From contig CAMPIA010000107.1 in assembly GCA_946886175.1 (NCBI GenBank), forward strand, positions 1 through 5,329: DNA of 5,329 nt, given 5' to 3'. Positions within the stretch are counted from its first letter, which is position 1. Every line of letters begins with the position of its first letter. The translations under genes were made by a program, and so were the position numbers. This DNA is from an uncultured Altererythrobacter sp. (GTDB lineage Bacteria > Pseudomonadota > Alphaproteobacteria > Sphingomonadales > Sphingomonadaceae). Below the pieces are notes generated by a model. The model was not told where the DNA came from and ran no database searches. It saw only the letters and a list, made by a program, of their open reading frames with translations. Of the stretch, positions 5,205-5,329 are shown in pieces.

Positions 5205-5329
5205 ACGGAAGCCGGAATCCGGCCCGCCGAAGCGGCCCTGCGCACCCAGTGCCAGGGGGCCGGTGGGGAACGACCGGCAGGCGCGGGAATCCCTTCCCGG
5301 CCTCGTTCACACAGGTTGATGCAAGTCAT
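5205..5329 (+). ncRNA. Structured non-coding stretch; probable 5' leader of a rightward gene outside the window (rne by synteny)
   Basis: No supportable coding sequence lies between the amidase start and the right edge. The stretch holds four hairpins in a row: GCCGG/CCGGC with a 3-nt loop (5211-5223); a long stem 5234-5261 built from CCCTG-GCAC closed by CCA and GTGC-CAGGG, with one bulged C and two bulged G; CCGGT/ACCGG with an 8-nt loop (5260-5277), sharing two bases with the preceding stem; and CGGGAA-TCCC-TTCCCG (5284-5299). They follow directly on the candidate rightward promoter. In related alphaproteobacteria rne (RNase E) is commonly divergent from an amidase-PBP1A pair, and RNase E messages in other bacteria have structured autoregulatory leaders. 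The identity of the gene to the right is therefore inference only. Confidence 0.4.

Noticed and set aside
5131..5319. 62-codon plus-strand open frame at the right end
   Set aside because: No ribosome binding site, no recognisable sequence, and it covers the dyads and hairpins of the control region.
5319..5329. ATG at 5319-5321 as start of the rightward gene
   Set aside because: Only three codons are visible and nothing matches the RNase E N-terminus I would expect; too little sequence to call.

Overview
The window is GC-rich chromosomal DNA from an alphaproteobacterium, most likely of the order Sphingomonadales (Sphingomonas/Erythrobacter/Novosphingobium type). This rests on the residue-level character of the RF2, PBP1A and amidase proteins, the gene order amidase - PBP1A - release factor 2, and an intergenic repeat of a kind common in such genomes. 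The taxonomic call is inference from protein style and synteny; no search was run.

All four recognisable genes lie on the minus strand. In transcription order (right to left) they are: an N-acetylmuramoyl-L-alanine amidase of the Amidase_3 family (5131-4262); a class A penicillin-binding protein of PBP1A type, mrcA (4004-1491); a secreted PrxQ/Bcp-type peroxiredoxin (1458-919); and prfB, peptide chain release factor 2 (847 to beyond base 1, C-terminus missing). The mrcA-prx gap is only 32 nt and the prx-prfB gap 71 nt, so these three may share transcripts. The amidase is separated from mrcA by 257 nt carrying an inverted-repeat (REP/MITE-like) element at 4140-4210.

The right end (5132-5329) holds no gene I can support. 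It looks like a divergent control region: a candidate minus-strand promoter for the amidase, overlapping dyads, a candidate plus-strand promoter and then a run of strong hairpins (5211-5299). In related genomes the gene divergent from this cluster is often rne (RNase E). The hairpin array is therefore plausibly its 5' leader, but no rne coding sequence is visible here.

Together the two upstream genes serve peptidoglycan metabolism: the amidase cleaves stem peptides during septal splitting, and PBP1A polymerises and cross-links glycan. The peroxiredoxin adds peroxide defence in the same compartment, and prfB is a translation housekeeping gene. The window is mostly core genome. I found no defence system, CRISPR array, prophage or transposase. 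The most interesting points are non-coding (the repeat with a G-U compensated arm, and the hairpin leader) and contextual (a periplasmic peroxidase beside a cysteine-bearing PBP1A).
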